Assembly (NCBI GenBank): GCA_965276825.1
Contig: OZ255630.1
Span: 3,844,001 to 3,908,000, forward strand
Source of the DNA: G965276765 sp965276825
GTDB taxonomy: Bacteria > Actinomycetota > Acidimicrobiia > Acidimicrobiales > Palsa-688
DNA length: 64,000 nucleotides
Direction: 5' to 3'
Position numbers and translations under genes: made by a program. Below, piece by piece: positions 47,426 through 55,977 of this stretch; the stretch's first letter is position 1, and every line of letters begins with the position of its first letter. Under the pieces are notes generated by a model. It did not search any database and was not told where the DNA came from. It saw only the letters and a list, made by a program, of their open reading frames with translations.

Positions 47426-48436
47426 GTGGAGCCAGCAGCCGGAGGACTGGTCGACCGGGCCGTCGCCGGCGAGGACGCCGCCGCCTCGCCGGCCCGGAGG
47501 GCGACCGGCTCGCCGCCGGCGCCGGCCGTCGAGGTCAGCGGCGTCACCAAGTGGTTCGGGGAGGCCACCGCGCTCGACCGGGTCGACCTGGTGGTCGCCC
47601 CCGGTGTGGTCCACGGCCTGGTCGGGCCCAACGGGGCGGGCAAGACCACGCTCCTGTCGGCCCTGTTCGGCCTGGTCGTGCCCGACGAGGGCACCCTCCG
47701 GCTCTTCGGAAGGACCAGGGGGGAGGCTGGGTCCTCGTTCCTCGACGGCGTCGGCGGGTTCGTCGAGACGCCGCGCTTCTATCCCTACCTGAGCGCCAGG
47801 GCCAACCTCGACGGCCTGGGCCGCCTCGACGGCGGGGGGGCGTCCGCCCTGGTCGACGGGGTGCTCGAGGTCGTCGGGCTCGGTGACGCCGGTCGTCAGA
47901 AGGTCCGCGGCTTCTCCCTCGGGATGCGCCAACGACTCGGCCTCGCCGCCGCGCTGCTGCGCCGGCCCCGACTCCTGATCCTCGACGAGCCGGCCAACGG
48001 TCTCGACCCGGCGGGGATCCGCGATCTGCGGGCATCGATCCGCCAACTGGCCGCCTCCGGGCTCAGCGTGGTGCTCAGCAGTCACGACATGGCCCAGATC
48101 GAGGAGATCTGCGACGAGGTGACGGTGCTCGCCGGCGGCCGAGTGGTCTTCACCGGCACCCTCCCCGAGATGCGGGCGGAGGCACCGGAGCCGGCGTGGC
48201 GGCTGGCGACCAGCGACGACGACGCGGCCAGGGCCCTGGCCGCCGCCCGGGACGACGTGGCCGCCACCGGGCGCAACGACGGGGCCATGTCGCTGCGGGC
48301 CGGCCAGGCCGCGCTCGACGAGTACGTGGTGGAGCTCGGACGGGCCGGGGTCGCCGTGCGGGCACTGGCCCTGGAGCGCTCCGCCCTCGAATCGCTCTTC
48401 TTCCACCTGACCGGGGAGGAGGCGGGGCTCCCGTGA
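47426..48436 (+). CDS. ABC transporter ATP-binding protein
   Basis: The 336-residue ATPase has Walker A GPNGAGKT (Lys73), the signature FSLGMRQRL, Walker B LLILDEPANGLD (Glu188) and the switch His in LSSHD. An N-terminal Ala/Pro-rich extension of about 35 residues precedes it, and a C-terminal domain of about 90 residues follows the ATPase core, as in DrrA/CcmA-type exporters. It overlaps the permease gene by 4 nt (GTGA). The substrate is unknown; the pair resembles export or antibiotic self-protection systems. Confidence 0.92.
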   Translation: MEPAAGGLVDRAVAGEDAAASPARRATGSPPAPAVEVSGVTKWFGEATALDRVDLVVAPGVVHGLVGPNGAGKTTLLSALFGLVVPDEGTLRLFGRTRGEAGSSFLDGVGGFVETPRFYPYLSARANLDGLGRLDGGGASALVDGVLEVVGLGDAGRQKVRGFSLGMRQRLGLAAALLRRPRLLILDEPANGLDPAGIRDLRASIRQLAASGLSVVLSSHDMAQIEEICDEVTVLAGGRVVFTGTLPEMRAEAPEPAWRLATSDDDAARALAAARDDVAATGRNDGAMSLRAGQAALDEYVVELGRAGVAVRALALERSALESLFFHLTGEEAGLP

Positions 48437-49305
48437 CCGTGGCCGCCGATCCGTGGGCGCCGGTGCTCCACGCCGCCCCTACGACCCGACGCCGGGGCGG
48501 CAGCCTGGTGGTGTGGCGGATCGAGCTGGCCAAGCTGGGCCGCCAGGTGCGGGTCCGGATCGTGGCCGCCCTCTGCGTGGTGGCGCCCTTCGTGGTCGTG
48601 GCCGGCCTCCACGTCCAGAGCTCCACGCCGCAGGACACGCTGTTCGGCCGTTGGGCCCACACCTCGGGTTTCGCCGTGCCCCTCGTCGTCCTCGGCTTCG
48701 CCGGGCAGTGGGTGCTCCCGGTGCTCGTGGCCATCGTGGCCGGGGACATCTTCTCCGCCGAGGACCACTTCGGCACCTGGAAGACGGTGATGACCAGGTC
48801 CAGGACGCGCGGTCAGCTGTTCGTGGGAAAGGTGGCCGCCGCGCTGACCTACGCCCTCGCCACGGTGCTGCTCCTCGCGCTGGCCTCGGTCGCCGCCGGT
48901 GCGGCATCGGGGACGCAACCGATCGTCGGCCTCGGCGGCCAGCTGGTGCCCGCCGGCCACGCCACTGCGCTCACCCTGGCCAGCTGGGCCACGCAGCTCG
49001 CCCCCGTCTGCGGCTACGTCGCCCTGGCCGTCGCCGTCTCGGTGGCGGCCAGGTCGAGCACCGTCGGCATGGGCGTGCCGGTCGTCGCCGGCCTGCTCAT
49101 GCAGCTGGCCACGCTCGTCGACCTGCCGGTCCCCGTGCGCGACGTGCTGCTGTCGACGCCGTTCAGCTCCTGGCACGGCTTCTGGGTCCTGCGACCGTTC
49201 TACGGCCCGCTGCGCCAGGGGCTGCTCACCAGCGCCGTGTGGGTCGTCGTCGGGCTGCTGGTGGCGTGGGTCGGCTTCCGTCGGCGGAGCGTCGCCGCCT
49301 CGTGA
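48433..49305 (+). CDS. ABC transporter permease (ABC-2 type)
   Basis: The 290-residue integral membrane protein has about six hydrophobic segments, including VRIVAALCVVAPFVVVAGL, VPLVVLGFAGQWVLPVLVAIVAGDIF and VAAALTYALATVLLLALASVAAG, and the short motif EDHFGTWKTVMTRSRTRGQLFVGK typical of ABC-2 permeases. It overlaps the ATPase gene before it and the lipoprotein gene after it by 4 nt each, so all three should be made together. Confidence 0.88.
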   Translation: MTVAADPWAPVLHAAPTTRRRGGSLVVWRIELAKLGRQVRVRIVAALCVVAPFVVVAGLHVQSSTPQDTLFGRWAHTSGFAVPLVVLGFAGQWVLPVLVAIVAGDIFSAEDHFGTWKTVMTRSRTRGQLFVGKVAAALTYALATVLLLALASVAAGAASGTQPIVGLGGQLVPAGHATALTLASWATQLAPVCGYVALAVAVSVAARSSTVGMGVPVVAGLLMQLATLVDLPVPVRDVLLSTPFSSWHGFWVLRPFYGPLRQGLLTSAVWVVVGLLVAWVGFRRRSVAAS

Positions 49306-49775
49306 GGCGCGTCCTCGGCCGCCGCACCCGGCGGCGTGGCGTGGCCGTGGCTGCGGCGCTCGGCCTGGCCGGCGGCCTGTCGGCCTGCTCGGGCACGGGC
49401 ATCACCCCGTCGCCGCTGCAGACCTCGGTGGCGTCCACCTTCGCCCACCTGTACCTCTACCAGCAGGTCGAGCAGGGCAACCCCGAGCCGCCGCTGGCCT
49501 CGCTGCGGGCCACGGCCAGCTGCCAGAAGGGCCTCCCCTCCACCGTGCAGGAGGGGTCGGGAAGCGACTGGCTGTGCAGCATCGTCTACCTGGTGGCGGG
49601 GCCGGCGACGCCGGTCACCGCCCGCTACACGGTCAACGTCCAGACCGACGGGTGCTACGCGGCCGACGGCGACGGCCCCCTCTCGGTCAACGGCTCGCCC
49701 ACCATCTCCGGGTCGGGCAACACCCAGATCGTCAACCCGCTGTGGGCCTTCGACGGCTGCTTCGACGTCACCTGA
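49302..49775 (+). CDS. Small putative lipoprotein linked to the ABC transporter
   Basis: The 157-residue protein has a basic N-terminus and lipobox GLSAC (Cys29). The mature part is short, with Cys residues in ASCQKG, WLCSIV, GCYAAD and DGCFDV that could form two disulfides outside the membrane. I do not recognise the family. Its coupling to the permease by GTGA suggests it is an accessory or substrate-contact part of the transporter. Confidence 0.72.
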   Translation: MRRVLGRRTRRRGVAVAAALGLAGGLSACSGTGITPSPLQTSVASTFAHLYLYQQVEQGNPEPPLASLRATASCQKGLPSTVQEGSGSDWLCSIVYLVAGPATPVTARYTVNVQTDGCYAADGDGPLSVNGSPTISGSGNTQIVNPLWAFDGCFDVT

Positions 49776-49939
49776 GGCACGACACCACCTCGTCGCCCAA
49801 CGTGCACGCAAGGTTCACCCGCCCGTCGGCTCGCCGGAAGATACCGGTCTTATCGTCACCGGGGAGTGGCCGCCGCAAGTGGAGCGGCCCTCGATCCGAG
49901 CGGCTGCCGAGGGTGGGCAGACACGACCTGGAGGTCTTC

Positions 49940-52858
49940 ATGGCACGATTCAGATCGGCGCGCTGGCGCCACGAGCACCGGCGTCCGCTGCGGCGCCTGG
50001 CCGGGGGCGGGGCGGCGATGGCCCTGCTGGCCGGGGGCGGGGTGGCCGCCGCAGGCATCACCCACAGCGGCTTCGGGACCGCACGGGTCGGCACGCAGAA
50101 CGCGGCCGGCGCCTACCTGCTGGCCACCAACCAGCGGATCAGTCCCGCAGGGACGCGGGCGGTGCTGCTCGACGGTTCGGGCGGATTCCTCAACGCGCGG
50201 ATCCTCAGCTCGACCATCAGCCCCGACGGCAAGTACCTGGCCGCACTGACCTGGAACGACTTCCAGGGCTTCCTCACCATCATCGATCTCAGCACCAACA
50301 AGGTCGTGCAGCAGGTCGGAACCGGCACCAAGACCGACCCGAGCCTCGGCGACGGCACCGTCGCAGCCGACGGGCCCCTCTACTCGGCCGACGGCACGTC
50401 CCTGTGGTTCCCCCAGACCAGCGACCTGGTCCACTTCCACGTCAAGGGCGACGGGACCGTCGACGCCGCCACCAAGGTGACCATCCCGCTGGCCGAATCG
50501 CTCGGCAACCTCAACGGGGGGACCAAGACCACCCCGGACCTGCCCTCGGGCATGGCCCTTTCGGCGGACGGATCCAAGCTGTACGTCGCCCTCAACGGCA
50601 CCAACCAACTGGGCGAGATCGACACCACCACCAACCAGGTCGTCAAGCTGGTAGAGGTCGGCAACGCCCCCCGTCAGGTCACCGTCGTCGGCAACCAGGC
50701 CTTCGTGACCAACGAGGGCGGCCGGCCGGCCAAGCCGGGCGACTTCACCAACCTCTCCGACGGCACCAACGTGGTGGCCAACAAGGTGACCGGCGCCGCG
50801 TCGACCGGCACCGTGTCGGTCGTCGATCTCGGCAAGGGCAAGGAGACCAAGGAGATCCCCGTCGGGCTGCAGCCGACCGCCGAGTACCTGGCTCCCGGCG
50901 GGGTCCTGATGGTCGCCAACTCCAACGACGACACCTTCTCGATGATCAGGACCTCCACCGCCCAGGTGGTGCAGACGGTCAACGTCAACCCGCTGCCCGG
51001 CTCGACGGTCGGCAGCTACCCCAACGCCATCACCATGCCCGACCCCCACCACATTCTGGTGAGCATCGGTCGGGACAACGCCCTGGCCGAGTACGGGTAC
51101 TCGGGCCCCTACCAGCCCGTCCAGTACCTGGGGCTGGTCCCGACCGACTTCTATCCCGTCGGCGCCACCTACGACCCGGCGATCGGCAAGATCGTGGTGA
51201 CCAACGACAAGGGCATCGGCTCGCGCGGCCCGGCGTCGACCATCGACAAGGGCATCGACACGAGCCCGGCCCCGGCATCGGTCACCGGCCTCAACACCTA
51301 CGACGACACCGGCTCGATCACCGAGCTCACCATGCCGAGCATCGCCCAGCTCGGCACCTACACCCACCAGGTGTTCACGAACAACGACTGGGAGCACCTG
51401 CTGGCCAGGCAGGCGCGCGGCAACCCCAACGCCGAGCCGGTCGCCATCCCGACGGCCCTCGGCAGCCCGTCGAAGATCAAGCACGTGTTCCTCATCATCC
51501 GGGAGAACCGGACCTACGACCAGACCCTCGGCGACATCGGCAAGGGCAGCAGCGACGCCGCCCTCGCCCAGTTCGGGCAGAAGGTCACGCCCAACGCCCA
51601 CGCCCTGTCCAACCAGTTCTCCCTCTTCGACAACTTCTACGACGAGGGAACCCTCTCCGCCGACGGGCACAACTGGCTGACCCAGGCCGACGCCAACGAC
51701 TACATCGAGAAGGAGTTCGGCGCCTTCTACCGCAGCTATCCCGCCCAAGGCGGCGACGCACTGGCCTACCAGCGCAACGGCTTCATCTGGAACGCGGCAG
51801 CCAAGGCCGGCAAGACGGCCAAGTCCTACGGCGAGTACAACAACTACGAGAACCTGCCGAGCCCCACGCCTTCGTGGTCGCAGTGGTACCAGGACAGCCA
51901 GATCCTCGAGGGCAAGGCGTCCGGCCCCCTGCCGGTGCCGGAGTCGGCCAGCTACACCTACGCCGACATCCCCTCGCTCAACGCCATCGACGACCACACC
52001 TACCCGCCGTTCAACCTCGACATCCCCGACCAGTACCGCACCGACGTGTGGCAGCAGAGCTTCGACAAGCAGCTCAACCAGGGCCGCGTCCCGAACCTGA
52101 ACCTGCTCTGGATGCCCGACGACCACACCTCGGGCAACACCGGTGCCGACCCGGTCCCGACCGCCGAGGTGGCCGACAACGACCTGGCCGTCGGACGGAT
52201 GATCTCGAAGATCTCGCATTCGAGCATCTGGAAGAGCTCGGCGGTCTTCGTGGTCGAGGACGACACCCAGAACGGCACCGACCACGTGGACGGCCACCGG
52301 GGGCCGCTGATGATCGCCAGCCCCTACGCCAAGGGCGGCGCGGTCAACCACACCTACTACACCCAGCTCAACGTGGTCAGGACCATCGAGAACATCCTCG
52401 GCATCGCCCCGATGAACCAGGAGGACCGGGCTGCGGAGCCGATGTACAACGCCTTCACCAACACCGCCAACCTCCAGCCCTACACCACCCGCCCCAACCA
52501 GATCCCGCTGACGACCGGCGTCACGACCACCACCACGGCGACGCCGGCACCGGCGCCCGCGGCGGTGACGCCCGCCTCCAAGGCGGCCGCGGCCACCCCG
52601 CCGGCGAGCGCCTCGCCCGTGAGCATCGGGGTGCCGAAGTCGGAGTGGACGACCTACGAGCAGTGGTCGGTCTGGGCCCGCAGCGGGCACTTCGGCGGGC
52701 GCACACCGATCGCCGACTGGGCCAACCCGGCGCAGCTCAACCACTACGACTGGTACAGCTCGCACGGTTGGAAGGTCCCGTACCCGGGGGAGCGGTCGAT
52801 CCTCACCCCCGGCCAGGTCCCCGGACACAACCTGCCGGCCAACTACCTGGGCGACTGA
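49940..52858 (+). CDS. Exported beta-propeller fused to a phosphoesterase domain
   Basis: The 972-residue protein has an Arg-rich start and a hydrophobic signal segment (about 22-42), so it is likely secreted. Residues about 50-500 form a YVTN/SMP-30-like beta-propeller with repeats such as SPDGKYLAAL, SADGTSLWFP and SADGSKLYVALNG. From about 510 a phosphoesterase/phospholipase-C-like domain (PF04185 type, alkaline phosphatase superfamily) has IIRENRTYDQTLGD and FDNFYDEG, and VVEDDTQNGTDHVDGHR is its late metal-binding region. A Thr/Ala/Pro-rich linker and a short C-terminal domain end it. GGAGG at 49930-49934 supports the ATG. Substrates could be phospholipids or phosphate esters. Confidence 0.88.
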   Translation: MARFRSARWRHEHRRPLRRLAGGGAAMALLAGGGVAAAGITHSGFGTARVGTQNAAGAYLLATNQRISPAGTRAVLLDGSGGFLNARILSSTISPDGKYLAALTWNDFQGFLTIIDLSTNKVVQQVGTGTKTDPSLGDGTVAADGPLYSADGTSLWFPQTSDLVHFHVKGDGTVDAATKVTIPLAESLGNLNGGTKTTPDLPSGMALSADGSKLYVALNGTNQLGEIDTTTNQVVKLVEVGNAPRQVTVVGNQAFVTNEGGRPAKPGDFTNLSDGTNVVANKVTGAASTGTVSVVDLGKGKETKEIPVGLQPTAEYLAPGGVLMVANSNDDTFSMIRTSTAQVVQTVNVNPLPGSTVGSYPNAITMPDPHHILVSIGRDNALAEYGYSGPYQPVQYLGLVPTDFYPVGATYDPAIGKIVVTNDKGIGSRGPASTIDKGIDTSPAPASVTGLNTYDDTGSITELTMPSIAQLGTYTHQVFTNNDWEHLLARQARGNPNAEPVAIPTALGSPSKIKHVFLIIRENRTYDQTLGDIGKGSSDAALAQFGQKVTPNAHALSNQFSLFDNFYDEGTLSADGHNWLTQADANDYIEKEFGAFYRSYPAQGGDALAYQRNGFIWNAAAKAGKTAKSYGEYNNYENLPSPTPSWSQWYQDSQILEGKASGPLPVPESASYTYADIPSLNAIDDHTYPPFNLDIPDQYRTDVWQQSFDKQLNQGRVPNLNLLWMPDDHTSGNTGADPVPTAEVADNDLAVGRMISKISHSSIWKSSAVFVVEDDTQNGTDHVDGHRGPLMIASPYAKGGAVNHTYYTQLNVVRTIENILGIAPMNQEDRAAEPMYNAFTNTANLQPYTTRPNQIPLTTGVTTTTTATPAPAPAAVTPASKAAAATPPASASPVSIGVPKSEWTTYEQWSVWARSGHFGGRTPIADWANPAQLNHYDWYSSHGWKVPYPGERSILTPGQVPGHNLPANYLGD

Positions 52859-52879
52859 GCCTCGCCAGCTGACGAGTAG

Positions 52880-52909
52880 GGAGGCGGGCTGCGGCTGCGG
52901 CCCGCCTCC
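52880..52909 (+). terminator. Hairpin after the propeller-phosphoesterase gene
   Basis: GGAGGCGGGC and GCCCGCCTCC pair perfectly (10 bp) around a 10-nt loop, 21 bp after the stop codon. Confidence 0.6.
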
Positions 52910-52916
52910 TCGCGCG

Positions 52917-52955
52917 CCGTGGCGCCGTCAGCGGTCCGTGGCGCCGTCAGCGGTC
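52917..52955. repeat. Short direct repeat after the PLP-enzyme gene
   Basis: The unit CCGTGGCGCCGTCAGCGGT occurs twice in tandem just beyond the stop of the minus-strand PLP enzyme. Its function is unknown. Confidence 0.6.
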
Positions 52956-54159
52956 AGCGGTCGTCGACGACCGCCCGCAGGCCGGTGAGCAGCCGGTCGA
53001 CGTCGCCGTCGTCGTTGTAGGGGGCCAGACCGACCCTGACCCCTCCCGCGTCGCCCAGGCCGAGGTGCCGGGCCGCCTCCTGGGCGTAGAAGGTCCCCGC
53101 CGGGGCGTTGACCCCCCGGTCGGCGAGGAGGGCGGCCACCCGCTCGGAGGCCACACCGTCGACGGTCAGCAGGAGGGTCGGGGTCCGCCTCGCCGCCCGG
53201 CCGTGGACCGTGACCGCGCCGAGGTCGGCCAGCCCGGTCTCGATCCGACCCCTGAGCCGGTCCTCGTGGGCCTCGACGGCGGCCATGCCGGCGAGGACCC
53301 GCTCCCTGCGGTCTCCGGCCGTCCCGCCGATGGCGGCCAGGAAGTCGATCGCCGCGGTCGTGCCCGCCAGCAGCTCGTAGGGCAGCGTGCCGAGCTCGAA
53401 GCGCTCCGGGACGGTGTCCGCCGACGGGGCCAGCTTGTCGGGCCTGATCGTGTCGAGGAGGGCCGGCGACCCGGCCAGCACCCCGCAGTGGGGGCCGAGG
53501 AACTTGTAGGGGGAGCAGGCGTACAGGTCGGCGCCGAGGGAGCCCAGGTCGACCGGCGCGTGCGGGGTCAGGTGCACGCCGTCGACGTAGGTGAGGGCGC
53601 CGGCCTGGCTCGCCAGGCGGCCGATGGCAGGGATCGGAGGCCGGGTGCCGATGAGGTTGGACGCGCCGGTGACGGCCACCAGGCGGGTGCGAGACGACAG
53701 GCAGGCGGCCACCGCGTCGGCGGCGAGCTCGCCGGACGCGGCGTCGAAGTCGGCCCAGCGGACGGTCGCACCGGCGCCGTCGGCCACCTGCACCCACGGC
53801 CGGATGTTGGCGTCGTGGTCGAGCCGGGTGACGACCACCTCGTCGCCGGGCCCCCACGTCTTGGCGAGCGCCCGCGACAGGTCGTAGGTCAGCTGGGTCA
53901 TGCTCCGACCGAAGACCACCCCTCCCGGATCGGCGCCGAGGAGGTCGGCGACCGACCGTCTGGCGTCGACCACGACGGCGCCGGCCCGCCGGGAGGCCGC
54001 CGTCGGTGCACCCAGGTTGGCGATCCCCGCAGTCAGCGTGGCGGCCACCGCCGCCCCGACCGAGTCGGGCACCTGTGAGCCGCCCGGCCCGTCGAAGTGG
54101 GCGACGCCCTCCTCGAGGGCGGGGAAGTGGGAGCGGAGCGCTCCGACGTCGAGATCCAC
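52954..54159 (-). CDS. Cysteine-desulfurase-like PLP enzyme (class V aminotransferase fold)
   Basis: The 401-residue protein has the fold of SufS/NifS-type enzymes. PLP would be held by Lys219 in SPYKFLGPH, with Asp and His in TYVDGVHLTPH and the early DHDANIRPW segment. In place of the C-terminal loop carrying the catalytic Cys of SufS (GHHCAQ type), it has GTFYAQEAARHLGLG, so it probably is not a standard desulfurase. It fits the TIGR01976 'cysteine desulfurase-like' group. GGAGGA lies upstream of the GTG at 54159. It ends a four-gene operon 16 bp after the alkyltransferase-like gene. Confidence 0.85.
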   Translation of the reverse strand: MDLDVGALRSHFPALEEGVAHFDGPGGSQVPDSVGAAVAATLTAGIANLGAPTAASRRAGAVVVDARRSVADLLGADPGGVVFGRSMTQLTYDLSRALAKTWGPGDEVVVTRLDHDANIRPWVQVADGAGATVRWADFDAASGELAADAVAACLSSRTRLVAVTGASNLIGTRPPIPAIGRLASQAGALTYVDGVHLTPHAPVDLGSLGADLYACSPYKFLGPHCGVLAGSPALLDTIRPDKLAPSADTVPERFELGTLPYELLAGTTAAIDFLAAIGGTAGDRRERVLAGMAAVEAHEDRLRGRIETGLADLGAVTVHGRAARRTPTLLLTVDGVASERVAALLADRGVNAPAGTFYAQEAARHLGLGDAGGVRVGLAPYNDDGDVDRLLTGLRAVVDDR

Positions 54160-54175
54160 GGGTCCTCCAGACCGG

Positions 54176-54448
54176 TCAGCGGTTGACGGGGGCCCGGCCG
54201 CCGGCCACGGCCACGCCCTCGGCGGCCAGCAGCCTGGCCTGCTCGGCTTCGAGTCCGGGCACCAGGCGTCCCGAGACGGTGACGACCCGCCACCACGGCA
54301 GGCCCTCGCTGGCGGCCAGCACCGCGCCCACGCCCCGCCCCGCCCCGGGGAAGCCGGCCTGGGCGGCCACGTCGCCGTAGGAGACGACCTCGCCGGGGGC
54401 GAGCGACGCGACGACGTGGACGACGCGCGGGCGGAACCCGGCCGGCAG
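54176..54448 (-). CDS. Alkyltransferase-like (ATL) DNA-binding protein, unusual start
   Basis: The 90-residue protein is the DNA-binding domain of the MGMT family. It shows LAPGEVVSYGDVA, the Arg finger Arg38 (AGRGVGAVLA) and PWWRVV at 51-56. In active enzymes this last motif is PCHRV, so the acceptor Cys is Trp52. That is the mark of ATL proteins, which bind O6-alkylguanine and recruit excision repair. There is no ATG, GTG or TTG start before the domain: the P450 stop lies in the same frame two codons before CTG 54448. GGGGG about 7 nt upstream could support CTG initiation; readthrough of the P450 stop is the alternative. A GTG at 54370 would cut the domain. Confidence 0.8.
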   Translation of the reverse strand: MPAGFRPRVVHVVASLAPGEVVSYGDVAAQAGFPGAGRGVGAVLAASEGLPWWRVVTVSGRLVPGLEAEQARLLAAEGVAVAGGRAPVNR

Positions 54449-54451
54449 CGC

Positions 54452-55675
54452 TCAGCCCCCGAAGCGGACCGGGATCGAGCGCGGCCCGCGGACCTGCCCG
54501 GCCGCCCAGGTCACTGCCTCCGGGTCGGCCAGCTCGAAGTCGGGACGGCGGGCCAGCCATGCGTCGACGGCGACGCGCAGCTCCATGCGGGCCAGGTTGG
54601 ACCCGAGGCAGCGGTGGATCCCGAGGCCGAAGGCGGCGTGGCGGTTGGCGGCCCGGTCGATGACCACCTCGCCGGCGCGGTCGAAGGCCTCCGGGTCCCG
54701 GTTGGCCGCGGGGAAGGGGAGGAGCAGCCAGTCGCCGGGCTCGAGGCTGGAGCCGCCGAGGTCGACAGGCTCGGCCACCATCCTCGCCATGGTCACCGGC
54801 GCGTAGGCCCGCAGCAGCTCCTCGACCGCGAGCGGCGCGATCCCCGGCTCGGCGATGATCCGCTCCCGGTCGTCCCGGTGCGACGCCAGGTGCCAGAGCG
54901 ACGCGCCGATGGCCGACCAGGTGGTGTCGATCCCCGCCACCATCAACAGCAGCATCGTGCCCCTGACGTGCTCGGGCGCCAGCCTGGCCCCGTCGAGCTC
55001 GGCGTCGATCAGGTAGCTCGTGAGGTCGTCGCGGGGCTCGGCGGCGTGCTCGGCGATCCTCGCGTCGAGGTACTCCTCGAACTCGGTGAAGCGCTCCTGG
55101 CGCTCCTCGAGGGGCAGGTCGACGTCCTCGAGGGTGACCTTGATGAACCGGCGGAACTGGTCGGCGTCGGTGAGGGGAAAGCCGAGCATCCTGGCGATGA
55201 CCCGGACGGGGATGTGCTGGGCGTAGTCGACGGCGGCGTCGACCACCGTCTCGCCGCCGGCGATCCGGGCGTCGATGTCGTCGAGCAGCTCCTCGCAGGT
55301 GGCTCTCGTGAACGGCTCGAGGGCGGCGATGGCCTTGGGGGAGAAGGGCGGGAGCAGGAGCCGCCTGGCCAGGCTGTGGAAGGGCGGGTCGGAGGTGATC
55401 GGGGGCGCAGGCCCGATCGGTGCCGGGAGGTCGACCTCGGTCGGGCGGTTGTCGCTCATCACCACCCCCCTGGACGTGAAGTGCTCCGTGTCGTAGGCCA
55501 CGGCGGCGACGTCCGCGTGGCGCACGGGCAGCCACGCGCCTCCGTAGCGGTCGGTGTGGGCGACGGGGCAGCGGGCGCGCAGGTCGTCCCAGATGGGATA
55601 GGGGTCGGCGGTCCAGACGGGGTCGGTGTGGTCGAAGTCCGCGGCCCAGTCGGTGACCGGCGGGTGGTGGCCCAT
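54452..55675 (-). CDS. Cytochrome P450
   Basis: The 407-residue soluble P450 is a heme monooxygenase. The heme-binding loop is FGLGIHRCLG with Cys356 as thiolate ligand. The I-helix has AGIDTTWSA with the Asp-Thr pair, and the K-helix has EELLRAY (ExxR). DPPFHSLARRLL is the conserved C-helix region that contacts heme. The ATG at 55675 overlaps the ferredoxin stop (TGATG), so the ferredoxin is its probable electron donor. The substrate is unknown. The downstream ATL gene is in the same frame after its stop codon. Confidence 0.95.
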   Translation of the reverse strand: MGHHPPVTDWAADFDHTDPVWTADPYPIWDDLRARCPVAHTDRYGGAWLPVRHADVAAVAYDTEHFTSRGVVMSDNRPTEVDLPAPIGPAPPITSDPPFHSLARRLLLPPFSPKAIAALEPFTRATCEELLDDIDARIAGGETVVDAAVDYAQHIPVRVIARMLGFPLTDADQFRRFIKVTLEDVDLPLEERQERFTEFEEYLDARIAEHAAEPRDDLTSYLIDAELDGARLAPEHVRGTMLLLMVAGIDTTWSAIGASLWHLASHRDDRERIIAEPGIAPLAVEELLRAYAPVTMARMVAEPVDLGGSSLEPGDWLLLPFPAANRDPEAFDRAGEVVIDRAANRHAAFGLGIHRCLGSNLARMELRVAVDAWLARRPDFELADPEAVTWAAGQVRGPRSIPVRFGG

Positions 55676-55869
55676 CAGGCGACGATCTCGATGGCAAACT
55701 CCGGGCAGTTGGCGACGGCCAGCTCGGCCTGGTCCTCCGAGCCCGGAGGCACCACGCCGCCGTTGCGCTCGTGGGCCTGACCGAGGTCGTCGACGTCGAA
55801 CAGCTCGGGGGCGAGCGCGTAGCAGCGGCTGTGCCCCTGACACCGGTCTTGATCCACCTGGACCCTCAT
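55675..55869 (-). CDS. [3Fe-4S] ferredoxin, P450 partner
   Basis: The 64-residue ferredoxin has Cys10, Cys16 and Cys55 in CQGHSRC and ANCPE, the CxxHxxC plus CP pattern of actinobacterial [3Fe-4S] ferredoxins that serve P450s. It is acidic, as expected. It starts at ATG 55869 and its stop overlaps the P450 start. No ferredoxin reductase is in the window. Confidence 0.93.
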   Translation of the reverse strand: MRVQVDQDRCQGHSRCYALAPELFDVDDLGQAHERNGGVVPPGSEDQAELAVANCPEFAIEIVA

Positions 55870-55964
55870 GGTCGACCCCCCTTCGCCGACGCGGCCGTCG
55901 GTCGTCCGAAGCGTAGGGCAATCGCGGCCCCCCGGCCGGGCGCGCCCCCGCCCGACGACGCGCC

Positions 55965-55970
55965 TACCTT
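55965..55970 (+). promoter_or_regulatory. Putative -10 box (TACCTT) of a leaderless transcript
   Basis: TACCTT lies 7 nt before the ATG of the DUF445 gene at 55978, with no Shine-Dalgarno. Confidence 0.4.
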
Positions 55971-55977
55971 GGTCCCG

